From Mycogone perniciosa (lineage: Eukaryota; Ascomycota; Sordariomycetes; Hypocreales; Hypocreaceae), in NCBI GenBank assembly GCA_025331125.1, contig JAOALB010000046.1:186001-250000 (forward strand): DNA of 64,000 bases, read 5' to 3'. The notes under the pieces were generated by a model. That model made no database searches and was not told where the DNA came from. It saw nothing but the letters and a program-made list of their open reading frames with translations. The translations under genes were made by a program, and so were the position numbers. Below are positions 25,501-36,796 of this stretch, one piece after another (within the stretch, counting starts at the first letter, position 1; each line of letters opens with the position of its first letter).

Positions 25501-26364
25501 ATTCCCGCGGCCAAACTTGATATGCCAGAGAAGATTTCGCCACAAGCCCTCCGAGAATCTATTATGGTCCTTCAAGAACAGCTCCAGGCCCGTGAGCAGC
25601 GCATTGAAGAGCTCGAGCAGACTGTTACCGACTTGGATCCAGATGCAGCATCCAAGATTTCTAAGCGTGATGATGAGATCAGCTGGCTCCGTGAGCTTCT
25701 TGCAGTAAGACATGGAGATCTGCAGGATATCATCATTGCTCTATCTCAGGTGAACTTTGACCGTGCCGCAGTTAAGGATGCTGCCATCAGACTCAAAGCC
25801 AATCTTCAGATGGAGGAACAGGAGCGTGAGAGGGCCATGAATGGCGGTTCTGCGCTCACTCTGCCCAACATTGCCCAGACCCTTCAGGCTGCCACCCCTC
25901 GAGTCGCACAAGCGGTCGGTCCCATTGCGGCTGCCTGGGGCAACTGGCGCAAAGGAAGCACCTCTTCGTTCCGTAGCATATCTGGTGCTTTGACGTCACC
26001 TGCAGTTGCTGTAGGAACTAACGCTACTCCTTCTAAGGGTCGAAGTGGCTCAGTATTGGGTGGACTTCTCACACCTCCTGCTTCAGGACTTCGCCAGACT
26101 CCTGTGGCAGACAGCCGTCCTCAACCAACTGCCTTCTCCAGTACCGGCCGGCGTTTCACAGCCCAGAGCGTACAAAGCCGGGCACGGACAGAATCGGCCG
26201 CATCTCGGCGATCTGATAGAACATCGGTAACGGCAACGCCCCCGCGCCGACAGGAGCTCAGGGAAGAGCCTATGACGCCACCACCCATGATGCACCAAAG
26301 TGTATATGATTCAGATGCCCAACCAGGTGACTTTGACGATCATGACTTCTTTGAGGAGGATTAA
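19525..26364 (+). CDS. large disordered and coiled-coil protein, about 2260 aa (start unresolved)
   Basis: Exons 19525-20800 and 20852-26364 (51-bp intron, GAGCTAAC branch site) encode 2262 residues from the acceptor at 19524. No ATG opens this frame before residue 258, so the true start lies in an upstream exon I could not identify. In order: an acidic, Ser/Pro-rich region; a basic motif KKKVPWKGKNIMILVPRDDE near residue 331 followed by ELGYNVDGFDLL; a Pro/Gln-rich part with FxF patterns and a repeated FNVEAP/INVNAP unit; tandem GLASSRFAPSPS and GLAASRFARTPS; then heptad-rich coiled coil at about 1400-2050; a Ser/Thr-rich tail; and a very acidic end (DFDDHDFFEED). The layout suggests a cytoskeletal or septal/pore scaffold, but I do not recognise a named family. 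Confidence 0.8.
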
Positions 26365-27114
26365 GGTTTTTTTTGCCACGAGGAGGGTGAACTGGGAAAG
26401 AATTTGGTCATGGAAGGATGTTTTTCTCCCCCTAATTGATATTGTTACCTTTTCCTTTGTCAATGCGTTATGTTTTATCTGTCGAAGAGAAGAAGAAAAA
26501 AAAGAGACAAGGGCTTTTTAACGAGCCACTCGGTTGAACACATACCTACATATGGTTCTGCCAACAATCCCATCATCAGATTGCGAATACCTAGAAAGAT
26601 ACCCGCTTGGATTTTTGTTCGTTTGATTTTCCGACCACTTTTTTCTTGCCAGCAACAAGACCTTGCCTCGTTATTATCTACATTTCTCCACACGTTTACC
26701 CTCAGATTGGCATTTCTGAACACACACAGAGAGTTTGTTGAGCCGTTACATATCGTTTCTTCCTCTTCTACACTTTTATTCTATTACTTCTCCATTAGGG
26801 ACTTTTTTCGGCTTCCGACTTGTCGTGTTTTCGGTTTTTCACTTTGTTGATTTGCATGGTGGGAGTGAGTGGATGAGAATGGGACACACTCGTTTGTTCG
26901 TTGGGTATGAAGGCTGAACATACAAAATGGGGGGATGGATGGTGGGCAAAACGGTGGGAGGTATAGCCATATCGTGCAGTATTATATAGTATTAATCTAT
27001 GACCAAGTCCGGAAATAGTTCCGAGTCTGAGTTAATCGTGAAACGTCGTATCATGTCATATTAGAATATCCAATATACTAGTTAATTAATACATCAATGA
27101 ACAAACAAACCTCC
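26365..27114. other. convergent intergenic region
   Basis: Between the 3' ends of the coiled-coil gene and the SRP receptor gene. T-rich tracts and AT-rich sequence (about 26980-27110) fit untranslated regions and polyadenylation signals. No gene seen. Confidence 0.6.
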
Positions 27115-29295
27115 TCAGATAGGACTTAAAAGCTTCTCAACAGCCCATTTGACAGAAAAGTTGCGCAAGTCGGAGTAGTGCTGGCCCACGCCTACAAACA
27201 CCACAGGCACGTTGGTTGCGTGAACCAAGCTGACGAGGGTACCAACCATGTCGCCAACAGTGTCGCATTTGGAAATGATGAAACCATCCAGGGAGCGGTC
27301 GGAGCCAAAGGCGGCATTGAAGTTGCGGGCCTGAGCGACAGAGTCGGTTCCTACAAGGGCCTGCGTAGAGAGAGAAGGGTTAGCTGGGAATGGGCAATGA
27401 TAGCATGGATGGGCCAACTTACCTCGCCAACCATCAGAATCTTGTCAGGCTGAGCGAATTTGGCAAATTTCTCCAGGGAGGACATGAGTCTCTGGTCGTT
27501 GTGCCGGCGCCCTGCTGTATCAATGAGAACGACATCATAGCCTTCCTGCGCAGCATGATTGACGGCGTCCTTGGCCACTGCTGCTGCGTCCTTGCCATAG
27601 CCCTTTTGGTACAGCTCAACCTGTCCACCCTCTCGGATGGTCAGTTCCTTGAGGTTGCGTACATGGACGGCAAGCTGCTCGACAGCACCAGAACGGAATG
27701 TGTCGCCAGCAGCAATCAGAACCTTGTACTTGTTCTGCAGTAGGAAGAAGCAAATCTTGGATAGATTCGTCGACTTGCCGACACCATTGACTCCAACAAT
27801 TGAGATGACATAGGGCCTCGGCTTGCGGAGGGAGGTAACCGGCGGTGCTGTAATTGCGTCAATCTCGCGAAGGAGGTCCAGCGACGACGTCGGCGTGAGC
27901 ATTTTAGTAAGAGATGACTCGATTGACGCCTGGATCTTTGCATTAATGCCTAGAGCATTGTCAGTGCACTGATATCGCGTGGAAACGGGTCGTCATTGAG
28001 AAACACCGACTTTCAAAGTTCCCCGTCTTGACGCCAACCAACTCCTTCTCAACCCCCTCACACAGCCGGACAGCGGCCTCCCGGGCAACATTCTTCCGCA
28101 GCAAGTGATCTTCCATACCCTTCATGGCCTTCTCCAGATCTTCCTTGGTCAAAGTCTTGCCACCTACAACGTTGCGGAAGAGACCACTGATAGCATTGAC
28201 GCCGGAACCGAAAAGCCCAGACTTAGATTCGGCGCGCGTAGCAGCCGCGGCTTTCTCTGCCTCGGCCGAGGCCAGTATATCGTGCACCTCGTCACCTAGA
28301 TCTTTGAGAACAAACTTGCCCTTGCTCGAGGTGCCCCAGGTTGAGGCGTCGATGGCCTCGAAACCGCCTGATCTCCCGACCGCCTCGGCCTCTGAGTCGC
28401 TTGTCAGGTTAGGTTGAGAGTAATCTAGCTGTACATCGTCCTCCTCGTCTGCGAATCCCTCAGCGCTCCATTTTCGCCCCTTCTTTGGTGCCTTGGCACC
28501 CTTCTTTTGCCGACTAGAGGCTTCATCACCAGATGATACTGGCGCCGAACCGCTATTCTTGGCCTTCCGAGCTCTTCTCGACATCTTGGCTACAGGGCCG
28601 GCCTTGGCAACGACCAGATTGCCGCCGCCAGGGGTTGACGGGCGCGAAGTATTGGGTGTCGCAAGGGGCGTCGAGTCGGCTGATGTGTTATCTTGGGTGG
28701 CAGCGTTGGCGCCGTTGATGACGCGGCCTCTGTAGGTCAATCCAGGAGCCGCGGGTGGTTCACCTCCTGCTCTGCGGGAGGTTGCGCCTCCATTTGTTCG
28801 GAGTGCAGGATTGGCATTGCTCGACGTGTCAAGTTCTTGCAGCTGTTGGTCGAAGTATTCGTCGAAAGCGTGGCACTCGACTAGTGTCGTGTTCGGTTTT
28901 GTAAGTTGGTCCCCGTAGAGCCCGACAAAGATGGTCCTAATGTTGTCCACGAGCTTGTCTACCCATGACAGGTGAAGTAGCGATCGGTAGACAACCTGGC
29001 ATGTCTGTCAGAACACCAAAATCGGGCACAGGTCTCGAGCACGCGGGACTGGCGGACGTACCACAAAGATGACACCCAATTCCTTGACAAAGGTCCATTT
29101 TAGCGTGTGCTGGTCGCTTCTGTATGCCGGGTTGGTCGCCGCGGACTGTGAATCAGTGGGTGCAATGCTGCCAGTCTTCTCCTCTATGAATGTGTCGGCA
29201 ATGAAGCTGTTGATTATGGAGGGGTTGACGGGCGCATAGGAACGAGACCAGAGGACCACGCCTGAGGTGGTGAGGATTTCGAACGCATCAAGCAT
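27115..29295 (-). CDS. SRP101: signal recognition particle receptor subunit alpha, 663 aa
   Basis: GTPase that docks SRP-ribosome complexes at the endoplasmic reticulum membrane, working with the membrane-anchored beta subunit. Exons 29062-29295, 28011-28995, 27423-27949 and 27115-27360 (introns of 66, 61 and 62 bp) sum to 1992 bases. The N terminus (MLDAFEILTTSGVVLWSRSY) is the longin-like SRX domain that binds the beta subunit. A charged linker with RRARKAKNSG and KKGAKAPKKGRKW follows, then the NG domain. Its P-loop is GVNGVGKST (459-467); DTFRSGAVEQL, DTAGRRHNDQ and SKCD are also present, so all GTPase motifs look intact. Divergent from YIF1 across 791 bp; both act in the early secretory pathway. 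Confidence 0.96.
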
Positions 29296-30086
29296 GTCGG
29301 CTGATGCGTCGCCTTTAGTCGTATTCTAGAGAGGAAGAGGATTCGCTGGTGGGCGACAAAAGGCGACACGAGGAAGAGGCCAGACGTGGAAGGGATGGAG
29401 GACTGAGGAAATGGGAAAGTTGAAGATTCAAAGGTGTCACCAACGAAATAGATGTATGTACGAAGTACCTGGCGTATAGAATAGAGGTAAGGTGTACAGA
29501 TGCAGATACACTCGCACCCGGACAAGCTTAAACGGATAACCTTTAAATAAATAAAAAGAAGTGCAAACAGGAAGACTTCTTATAGTACTATTAGTAGTAG
29601 GTAGTAAAGAATCCAAGTGGAAATATGAATGGCCTGATGTCCCAAACTCCTTATCCGAAAACCACATAGGCCTATTACACAGGAATCGAATCGTCAGCCG
29701 TGTCCATCGCCAAGCTTGGCATTCGCTTCCGGGATACGGGACAGCTCGAGCCGAATCACGTGGTGTTTCTGGTACCTGTGGCGAGTATGAAGGGCTCCTG
29801 GTGGCTCAGCCACAGCGGCAGATGGGTGCCTCCAGCATGTCCACAGCGGTATGACGCCGCGCCCGCGCGCGCCAAATGACAGTTTTCCAGATCGATGCAA
29901 ACTTGGGGGGGGCTCCATGAATTCGTTATAGTGAACATACTCCGTAGTCCTCTACCAAACAACCAAACGACCTGTCCAGTCCGCTCCCTCGACTCAGCAT
30001 CATAGCCTCCGATCTCCGATTGAGCCAAACGAAACCACCTTGCTCTCTCCCTCTCTTCCTCATTCCAAAATCCTCGACGGAGCATC
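29296..30086. other. divergent promoter region, SRP receptor / YIF1
   Basis: Contains TACGAAGTA at 29459 and TACTCCGTA at 29938-29946, the latter about 140 bases before the YIF1 start. Small triplet runs (AGT/ATT) near 29585. No gene seen. Confidence 0.6.
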
Positions 30087-31256
30087 ATGCATCGGGCGGC
30101 GCAGTCCCCTCCTCTGCACCACCCTGTGCCGCAACATGTGTCGACCGTCCCCCAGCTCCGATCGCCGCCGCCGCCTCCGGGTTCTGCGCAGTCGCATCAG
30201 CATGGCTATGGCGGAAATCCATATCAGCAGCAGGGCGGCAGCTCGGGCAATGTCTTTGGCGCATACGGCCAGTTCATGAACGACCCGACGGCCCAGGTGG
30301 CCGCGCAGTTTGGCCAGACTGCCTTCAAGCATGGTCAGGAATACGTGGAGCAGAACGTACGCAAATACGCAACCCTTCGTGCTTGTGGAGGAAATAGGGA
30401 GACACTCTGTTGCTAACTGCTGCTCAAGATTGGTCGATTCGTCAACGTCTCCGCACTCAAGCATTACTTCAACGTCTCCAACTCCTACGTCATCAATAAG
30501 CTCTTCCTCGTCCTCTTCCCCTGGAGGCATAAGCCATGGTCCCGCAAACAGGCTGTCGGGGCAAACGGCCAAGAAGGGCGCTATCTGCCCCCGCGGGACG
30601 ACATCAACAGCCCCGACATGTACATCCCAGGTCAGTCATGTCGTATTCTCGTCGTCATGCGCAAGTGTAGTCTAAGGAGAGGAGACACAGGCTGACATTA
30701 GAGACACAGTGATGGCCTTGGTTACATACATCCTCCTATCTACCCTGATTGCTGGCCTGAGAGGCCAGTTTCAGCCAGAGCTCCTCGGCTACACAGCAAC
30801 AATAGGCTTGATCGTGGTGATTTTCGAGATTGTTGCGCTGAAGGTGGGATGCTATCTCGTGAGCATCTCCAGCCAGTCCCAGCTCCTTGACTTGATTGCG
30901 TACTCGGGGTACAAATTTGTGGGAATCATTGTCACCATTGTCATCGCACAGATTGTCAACGGCGGCAAAGGTACCGGCGGTTGGGCCGGCTGGCTCGTCT
31001 TTTTCTATACCTTCCTGGCCAACTCTCTTTTCCTAGTATGTTGCGTTGCCAGTAGCTCCTGACCAAAGGGATAACAGCTAACACGAAGCCTTAGATGCGG
31101 TCACTGAAATACGTTCTGCTTCCTGAAACCGCGAGCAACACCGCTGGTCCTATGCAGACCGATTCACGAGCTAAGCGCAACCAGAGAACACAATTCCTCT
31201 TCTTCTACTCATACCTCGTTCAGCTGTTCTTTATGTGGATTCTGACAAGGGCCTGA
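30087..31256 (+). CDS. YIF1: YIF1-family Golgi/ER transport protein, 319 aa
   Basis: Multi-pass protein that partners YIP1 and Rab GTPases in ER-to-Golgi vesicle transport. Exons 30087-30356, 30429-30630, 30710-31035 and 31095-31256 sum to 960 bases. A Pro/Gln-rich N terminus (HGYGGNPYQQQ) precedes the conserved FNDPTAQ-like stretch, here FMNDPTAQVAAQFGQ, and YVEQNIGRFVNVSALKHYF. YVINKLFLVLFPWRHKPWSR and RYLPPRDDINSPDMYIP are family hallmarks. Five hydrophobic segments follow (starting VMALVTYILLSTLIAGL), with the last close to the C terminus (FLFFYSYLVQLFFMWILT). Length is normal for the family and all joins keep the motifs intact. Confidence 0.95.
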
Positions 31257-32041
31257 GCTTCATCATGACTTTCTGTTGGCTCGGCTCGGCCAGGGGCGTA
31301 ATGAGGGACCCGGGCTCTTAATACATACATTCGGGGTTGGGGAGATACATTGCATACATGGATGGGTATGGAGTAAAGGAGGCGATGCTTGATTATGAAG
31401 CCATTCCTGATGGTACCAAACATCACTTGGAAACCCAATGTGAAGTGTAGAGACAGCGAGTCTGTCGTTCTTGGGGTTCACTGCCCTACGACAAGGTCCG
31501 CACCCACTTCAGCCCAGTTGTGCGGGACGAAAAGCTTGTCGCATATGTTGCTGAACAGGTGACGGACCCATGAAGACATATGGGCATATAAAGTATTTGA
31601 GATAGACAGTTGGAGGGAGGGGCTCAGCGTAGCGTCTAGCTAGAAATGTCGGGCAATCTACTCCGTAGTAATGTCCTATTACTATTACTATTATCCATGT
31701 CTACGAACACCTCCGTTGCGGCCCAACGCATACTCATACACACATTTCCCCATCTCATCATAATTGGCGTCAATGATGAATCCTCTTGGGCACGAACAAG
31801 CCAGATTTATAATAAGCGCTACTAATCACTCTGTATGTACTCCGTACTCCGTAGTATCACCCCGTTAACACAACAGGTCTGTCTACGGAGTACACGTGAC
31901 GGCCATTCGGCGGATAATAAAATGGATGAATACGGAGTATTAGCCGGAGATGGCGTGTCCTCGCCCGCACAACGATCGATGTTTTGGAGTTGTCGAACGT
32001 GAACAATATTTCCCATTCGTATCTCCTATCCTATCATTGAT
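31257..32041. other. intergenic region rich in the TACGGAGTA 9-mer
   Basis: Between YIF1 and the Mpv17-like gene. Five copies of the 9-mer occur between 31659 and 31939 (31659, 31838, 31845, 31884, 31931), the densest cluster in the window, and the last lies about 100 bases before the next start codon. No gene seen. Confidence 0.6.
31838..31853. repeat. overlapping pair of TACTCCGTA 9-mers
   Basis: Two direct copies overlap by two bases (31838-31846, 31845-31853), the mirror orientation of the pair at 14936. Confidence 0.9.
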
Positions 32042-32818
32042 ATGGCGCCTTCTCCTCTCGTTGCCACGACGCTTCAGGCGGCTATCTTATCAGCCACGTC
32101 GAATATCCTAGCGCAGGCGATTACGGCGCGCCAAAAAGACGTGCGTAGAAAGAAAAGAAAGAAAAGAAAAGAAAAGGGAGAAATATGTTGTTGAAGAAGA
32201 CTAATTGCGAGAATAGGAGGCCTTTTCAGTAGATTGGATTCCTGTTTTGCAGTTTTTGGTTTTCACCATTGTGGCCACGCCTCCCAACTTCAAATGGTGA
32301 GTCCTCCTCCAAGATGAAGGCATCGCCATTCTAACCCTCGTCCTCACAGGCAAGAATTCCTCGAATCCTCCTTTCCCGCCCACCCAAAACCCAAAACCCA
32401 CCCCAAGAAATCCGACGAAAAGCCTCCTAAACAGGCCCCTCTCTCCATTCGCAACACCCTCACCAAAATCGTTCTCGATCAAACCCTCTCCGCTGCTGTA
32501 AACACTCTCCTCTTCAGCACCTTTACCCGCGCCCTGCGCTTCTCCATGCACCCTGCTCCCCGGATCACCAACCTGCCTGCCGCCACCAGGTACTGGGCCA
32601 GCCCTGGAGCCATCGATTTCGGTCGCGTCGATTTTCAGACCGTCTGGGACGAGTCCCTCGATGAGTTTTGGCCCTTGATTCTTGCAGGCCTGAAGCTCTG
32701 GCCTGCTGTCGCCCTTGTCAACTTCAGCCTCATCAAGTCTGTCCAGGTGAGGAATCTGGTCGGTGCGTTGGCGGGTATTGCTTGGGGTGTATACATTTGC
32801 ATCAAGACAGGGAATTGA
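32042..32818 (+). CDS. Mpv17/PMP22-family membrane protein, 215 aa
   Basis: Exons 32042-32140, 32217-32296 and 32350-32818 sum to 648 bases. The family comprises four-helix membrane proteins of peroxisomes or the mitochondrial inner membrane. Family features: an N-terminal helix (VATTLQAAILSATSNILAQ), TIVATPPNFKWQEFLE, VLDQTLSAAVNTLLF, the central WDESLDEFWPLILAGLKLWP (the WKxWP-type signature) and VALVNFSLI. Between the second and third segments sits a Lys/Pro-rich loop (HPKPKTHPKKSDEKPP). The C terminus CIKTGN has no obvious PTS1 signal. The first intron is built largely of GAAAA repeats. Peroxisome versus mitochondrion cannot be decided here. Confidence 0.9.
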
Positions 32819-33261
32819 GGTGGAGAGGTGGTGAAACAAGCATAGAAAGTTTATAGACACGGGCATTTAGATCGCACATGTCTAAACAGCTTAGAATAGA
32901 CTCAAGCTATAATTTCTCTAGCAAGACTCTTTGCATCATCTATTGTTTCGGAATGGGTGCATACACTGACATCGCTTATTCTGACGCTACTCATAGACCA
33001 CATTAAGCAAAACCCTTTGATAACCATGATTGCCCCTCCCGGGCCCCTGAGTCGTAATTCATATCCATGCTCATATCTTCGTCGAGAAATGGCGTGTCTC
33101 GACCATCGAAATCAGACAATGCCAGCTAAACATTTCGGCCTTCGTTCCCATCGTCCTTTTGCCAGCAAGGGCGCGCAGTTTTTAGTAAATTGATGCTCTC
33201 TCTATTGCGGGTTCCAAGATTCCCCATTGATGGTGGCGGGAAGAGCCGGCAAAAGAGCCGA
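32819..33261. other. convergent intergenic region
   Basis: Untranslated 3' sequence between the Mpv17-like gene and the minus-strand 417-residue gene; nothing else recognised. Confidence 0.6.
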
Positions 33262-34515
33262 CTATTCTTGCTGGGCGGCAAGTATGTCTGCAATTGAGTC
33301 GAACTTGGTGGATGACGCAGATGATGTGGGATCCAAGACGCTGTGTATGTCAAGGTCAGTGAGATGCGGTTGTCCATCCAGCCATTCATGAATGGTAGCT
33401 GAAGATGAGGACCACGTAGTTTGGTCATCGTCATCTTTATTGGGGTCAATCTCCATAGAATGAATGATAGTGGTACCGGCCAGTGACGACTTGACAGATT
33501 TCGATGATCCTCTGGATGCGTCATCGCTGCTGCTGTCAAACAAGTCATCAACTGGCTCCTCGGACGGTCGCGAGAACCAGTCTGGCCTTGGTACCTCGGC
33601 GGAAATATGGTATTCGTCAAAGAGTCTCTCAGCGACGCTGTACCAATGTAATAGCCACGGCCGCATCTTCCACAGTCTGTCTTCGTCTTTCTCAGGTCCG
33701 CGGAGCATCTCACAGGCAAAGTCGTAAACGGTTGCGAGCACCCATCTGATATCTTTTGGCAGGTTTGGCATAACTTGGAGGCCGCAAGACCAGATCCTGG
33801 CAGCCTTGTAAAGGTGATCTCCACCAACTTCATCGGGCTGAAGAACTTGGAAAAGCTTCCGGACAACAGGTTCCCCGGCGCATGGCTGAAGCCCAATGGC
33901 TCCGTCGAAGGAGCGGTATTGGAGCAGAACCATGTTCGAAAGATAGGGGTGTGGGATCAGGCGCGTCGAGAGGCCACTGTAGGTCGCATCATTTCTTGGG
34001 ATCTCTTCAAAAACATCCGGTGATGCATCCAGGGGGAGGAGAAGGCCAGCGTCGTCATCTAGATCTCCGTTGATGATGCGGCTCACTGTCTCAGCTTCGA
34101 TCGAACTGCCCTCGGCGATGTTTCGAACAGTGTTCATCTCAGTAACCATAGCTGTGAGGTCTATCGATGCCTCTCGTAAGACCTCTAGGGCGTTTGACAT
34201 GATGGCAGGGAAGTCGAAGCGCTTTTGCCGACAGGCGTGAAGGGGACTTTGATAGAAGAGAACGGCACATTCGCCGCATAGGGGCTGCACTGTGGGAGCA
34301 TCATGGTACATACAATGGTATGCTCGGTGTGCTGGACAGAAATACCACGCCAGGCCAGCCTTACAAGGCTTCTCATGATTGACAGGATTCCATTGATCTC
34401 CCTCTTGGAAGAAACATTGTCCTCGACACATCATACGGGATGGGATGGCGCAGCGGCGTTCTGGGTATGGTAGTGATGGTTCTGAAAGTGAGCGAAGATA
34501 GTTGGCAATAACCAT
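33262..34515 (-). CDS. unrecognised protein with Cys/His-rich N terminus, 417 aa
   Basis: One exon with an ATG at 34515 (MVIANYLRSL). Residues 22-94 contain nine cysteines and several histidines (C22, C30, C34, C51, C60, H63, H67, C68, H71, C80, C83, C94), including CPAHRAYHCMYH and CGEC, a pattern that could bind zinc. The middle (about 100-300) is mixed helix with QVLQPDEVGGDHLYKAARIW. The tail is Ser/Asp-rich (DDLFDSSSDDASRGSSKS) and ends IADILAAQQE. I know no family with this arrangement; a fungus-specific regulatory or adaptor protein is possible. The frame is long, with an ordinary start and stop, so it is likely a real gene. Confidence 0.75.
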   Translation of the reverse strand: MVIANYLRSLSEPSLPYPERRCAIPSRMMCRGQCFFQEGDQWNPVNHEKPCKAGLAWYFCPAHRAYHCMYHDAPTVQPLCGECAVLFYQSPLHACRQKRFDFPAIMSNALEVLREASIDLTAMVTEMNTVRNIAEGSSIEAETVSRIINGDLDDDAGLLLPLDASPDVFEEIPRNDATYSGLSTRLIPHPYLSNMVLLQYRSFDGAIGLQPCAGEPVVRKLFQVLQPDEVGGDHLYKAARIWSCGLQVMPNLPKDIRWVLATVYDFACEMLRGPEKDEDRLWKMRPWLLHWYSVAERLFDEYHISAEVPRPDWFSRPSEEPVDDLFDSSSDDASRGSSKSVKSSLAGTTIIHSMEIDPNKDDDDQTTWSSSSATIHEWLDGQPHLTDLDIHSVLDPTSSASSTKFDSIADILAAQQE

Positions 34516-35237
34516 GAATTGAAGAGAGAGAGAGTGACTGGGATAGATAGTATTGCTCCTCTTAACGAGTGTGTTGATGAAAAGGTGAAAAGATGTGAAA
34601 GATGTACTTGTGCGAGCTGGTTGCCAGGTGTGAGATCAGTCACCCCTAACTGAAGATACCAGTTCCATAATGTCAGGTGCATTGCGAAGGGACTTTAATT
34701 CTCAGAAAGAACGAACAATGTATAGATATGGACTCGGATTTGGATGGATGAATGTCAGGTGCTGTGCTCTCAGAGCCATGGCAGGGATCTCTATTAGCTG
34801 ACAAGTTCAGAGCAACAGCTTCCCTTTGATCGATCCATGAGGCTATCATGTGCACACAGACAAGTTGAGCATCTGAGAACATATGTATGAAGCATTGCAG
34901 TATTCTGATAATAAGGCCTTGCTGGAAACTAATCAGGACGACGCGTAAAGTCATGAGGTTTGTAATCTTTTAATAAGGCACACGCTAATAGTGGAGGTGC
35001 GTAATGGAGGATTAGAATAATATTACTGCTTTACACATCACTAAGTACTCCGTACGGTTGGAGAAAATCAATGATTCCGCACCTGAAAATACATCACCAA
35101 TTCTTAAGCCGAAAATTTCCGAGCTCCGATTCTACCAGCCATACGAGTACCGTCATCTCTCCCCATTCTCCAATCCATTCTTCATCTATCAAATAAATAA
35201 ATAAATACCATCTACTCCCGATCCAGTCTTCCATTCC
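34516..35237. other. divergent promoter region
   Basis: Between the 417-residue gene and the Dabb gene. One TACTCCGTA copy at 35046-35054; AATA repeats near 35190. No gene seen. Confidence 0.6.
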
Positions 35238-35773
35238 ATGTTCAAGGCCTCTACGCCATTTCGTGCTCTGCGCCAACTCACACCACTTCAGCAGCGCGTT
35301 TCCCCAATCCATCTCAGAAGCCCCGCCAGCAGATATCCTTTCAGCACAACAATCAAAATGGCAGGCCGTGTCGTCCGAGTCACCATGTTCAAGCTCCCCA
35401 AGGAGGAGGACCAGAAGAAAATGATGGAACAGTACAGCGTTTTGGCTTCCAAGGCTCTGAAGGTATTGATTGTCCCGTCTCCTCAGACATCTTACTTACC
35501 CCTCATCTCACTTCATCTCGCTGACGCCAATCGTAGGATGGCAAGCCCTACATCCTCTCTATAGATATTGGCATCCCCGAGCCCGACGCGCGGACCCAGG
35601 GCTTCACCATTGTAAACAAGAGCGAGTTTTCCAGCATGGAGGATATGAAGTACTACGACGATCAGTGCCCAGCCCATCAGGACCTCAAGGCCTTTGTCAG
35701 GAGCTCTCTGACCGTTGAGGGCTTGATCACCGTGTACTTTCACCCGCAGATCTCGACTAGCCTTTCGGCATGA
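35238..35773 (+). CDS. stress-responsive Dabb (A/B-barrel) domain protein, 153 aa
   Basis: Exons 35238-35462 and 35537-35773 sum to 462 bases. From residue 41 it reads MAGRVVRVTMFKLPKEEDQ, then SIDIGIPEPDARTQGFTIVN, a dimeric alpha/beta-barrel domain. Small members of this family are stress-induced or, in some cases, cyclases. The first 40 residues (MFKASTPFRALRQLTPLQQR...) are Arg/Ser-rich with no acidic residues and look like a mitochondrial targeting sequence; starting at the internal ATG (35358) would give a 113-residue cytosolic form. Both isoforms are plausible. It lies at the edge of the accessory region but nothing ties it to the PKS. Confidence 0.85.
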
Positions 35774-35859
35774 GATCGCATAGGGTCAGATTATAGCTGT
35801 CTACCTACATGAATAGTACGAGCCATGACTGAGTGCTGATTGACTCCTGTCCCAGAAAT

Positions 35860-36230
35860 ATGATTGCTCTGATGTCTGCTTGTGACACTAACGACGCCAA
35901 CCTTCCATCACCCTCATCCTCCCTCTCCGCCAAACAAGTGTCGTCGTCCTCCAATGGTGCTGCAACATGTACGACGCCACAGACTTTCACAGCACTGCCC
36001 ATGAGGTCATATGCGTCACCCACGGCCACGTCAAGTTCTACTTCGGAGGCAATCACAGCCCAGGACGCGTCAAATCCGTGGTTCAAAAGGCGGATATCAT
36101 AGCCATTCCCACTGGCTTCGGACATGGCCTTTTCAAGGATCTGGGGGGTGATGCCGGTAGGGAGTCACCCTGAAGGCAAATCATGGGATACCAGAAATAA
36201 TATGGACCTGTTGGCTCGATTTCGGCTTTG
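35860..36230 (+). pseudogene. decayed cupin gene
   Basis: One frame (from about 35960) reads a clear cupin core: HSTAHEVICVTHGHVKFYFG followed by a second motif ADIIAIPTGFGHGLF. The HSTAHE...G and P.G.GH elements match the YjlB-like cupins of fungi and bacteria. The continuation GVMPVGSHPEGKSWD, also typical of that family, is in another frame beginning near 36150, so one frameshift separates them. The expected N-terminal third is not readable in the same frame, and after KSWD the usual MCYG sequence is lost. No introns explain the breaks. Short, multiply disrupted and next to the MFS gene, it is best read as a relic. Confidence 0.6.
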
Positions 36231-36796
36231 AGTCTTCGCTACCGTAGCGAAGGCAGGTCCCATCATCAAAAATGCCCCATGAATTCAAGGAAAACTCATA
36301 TGCGACTCTAATATTCGGGGTCATCGCCGAATTCGTCATGTTAATACCTCCAAGACTGAACCATGTCTGTAATCTTCATCGTACGTGCATCGTGTGTCAT
36401 GGACAATCACTCACTTGTGCCGAAAACAGACAGCCATGTATCAACACCAGGCGAGAGTCACTGAGAAAGGACCAAGAACAGATCAATCCAGTTCTCATGA
36501 AAGCTAGGTAGTAAGACTTGCGAGAGCCTGATACGATGGACTGTTGCTGGCTGACCCTCCCAGGTCGTCCTAGGTTGTATTGCGCCGAAGATAAGCAAAG
36601 ACCGGAGGAAAGTAGTAAAATGAACAGAAGAAAATTGAGAAACCTTTGCCCTGATTTTATACAATAGCTTCACCTCAAGTCCCAAATGCCAACTCCGGAA
36701 TGTGATATCGAATGTGGCTTGCCAGATTATTTGACAAGACTATGATATTGCCCTGGCTTTTCCTTAATAGATGACACAACGTGTTGCGAGTAACGA
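36231..36796. other. intergenic region
   Basis: Between the cupin relic and the 3' end of the MFS gene. No further protein-like segment seen. Confidence 0.5.
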
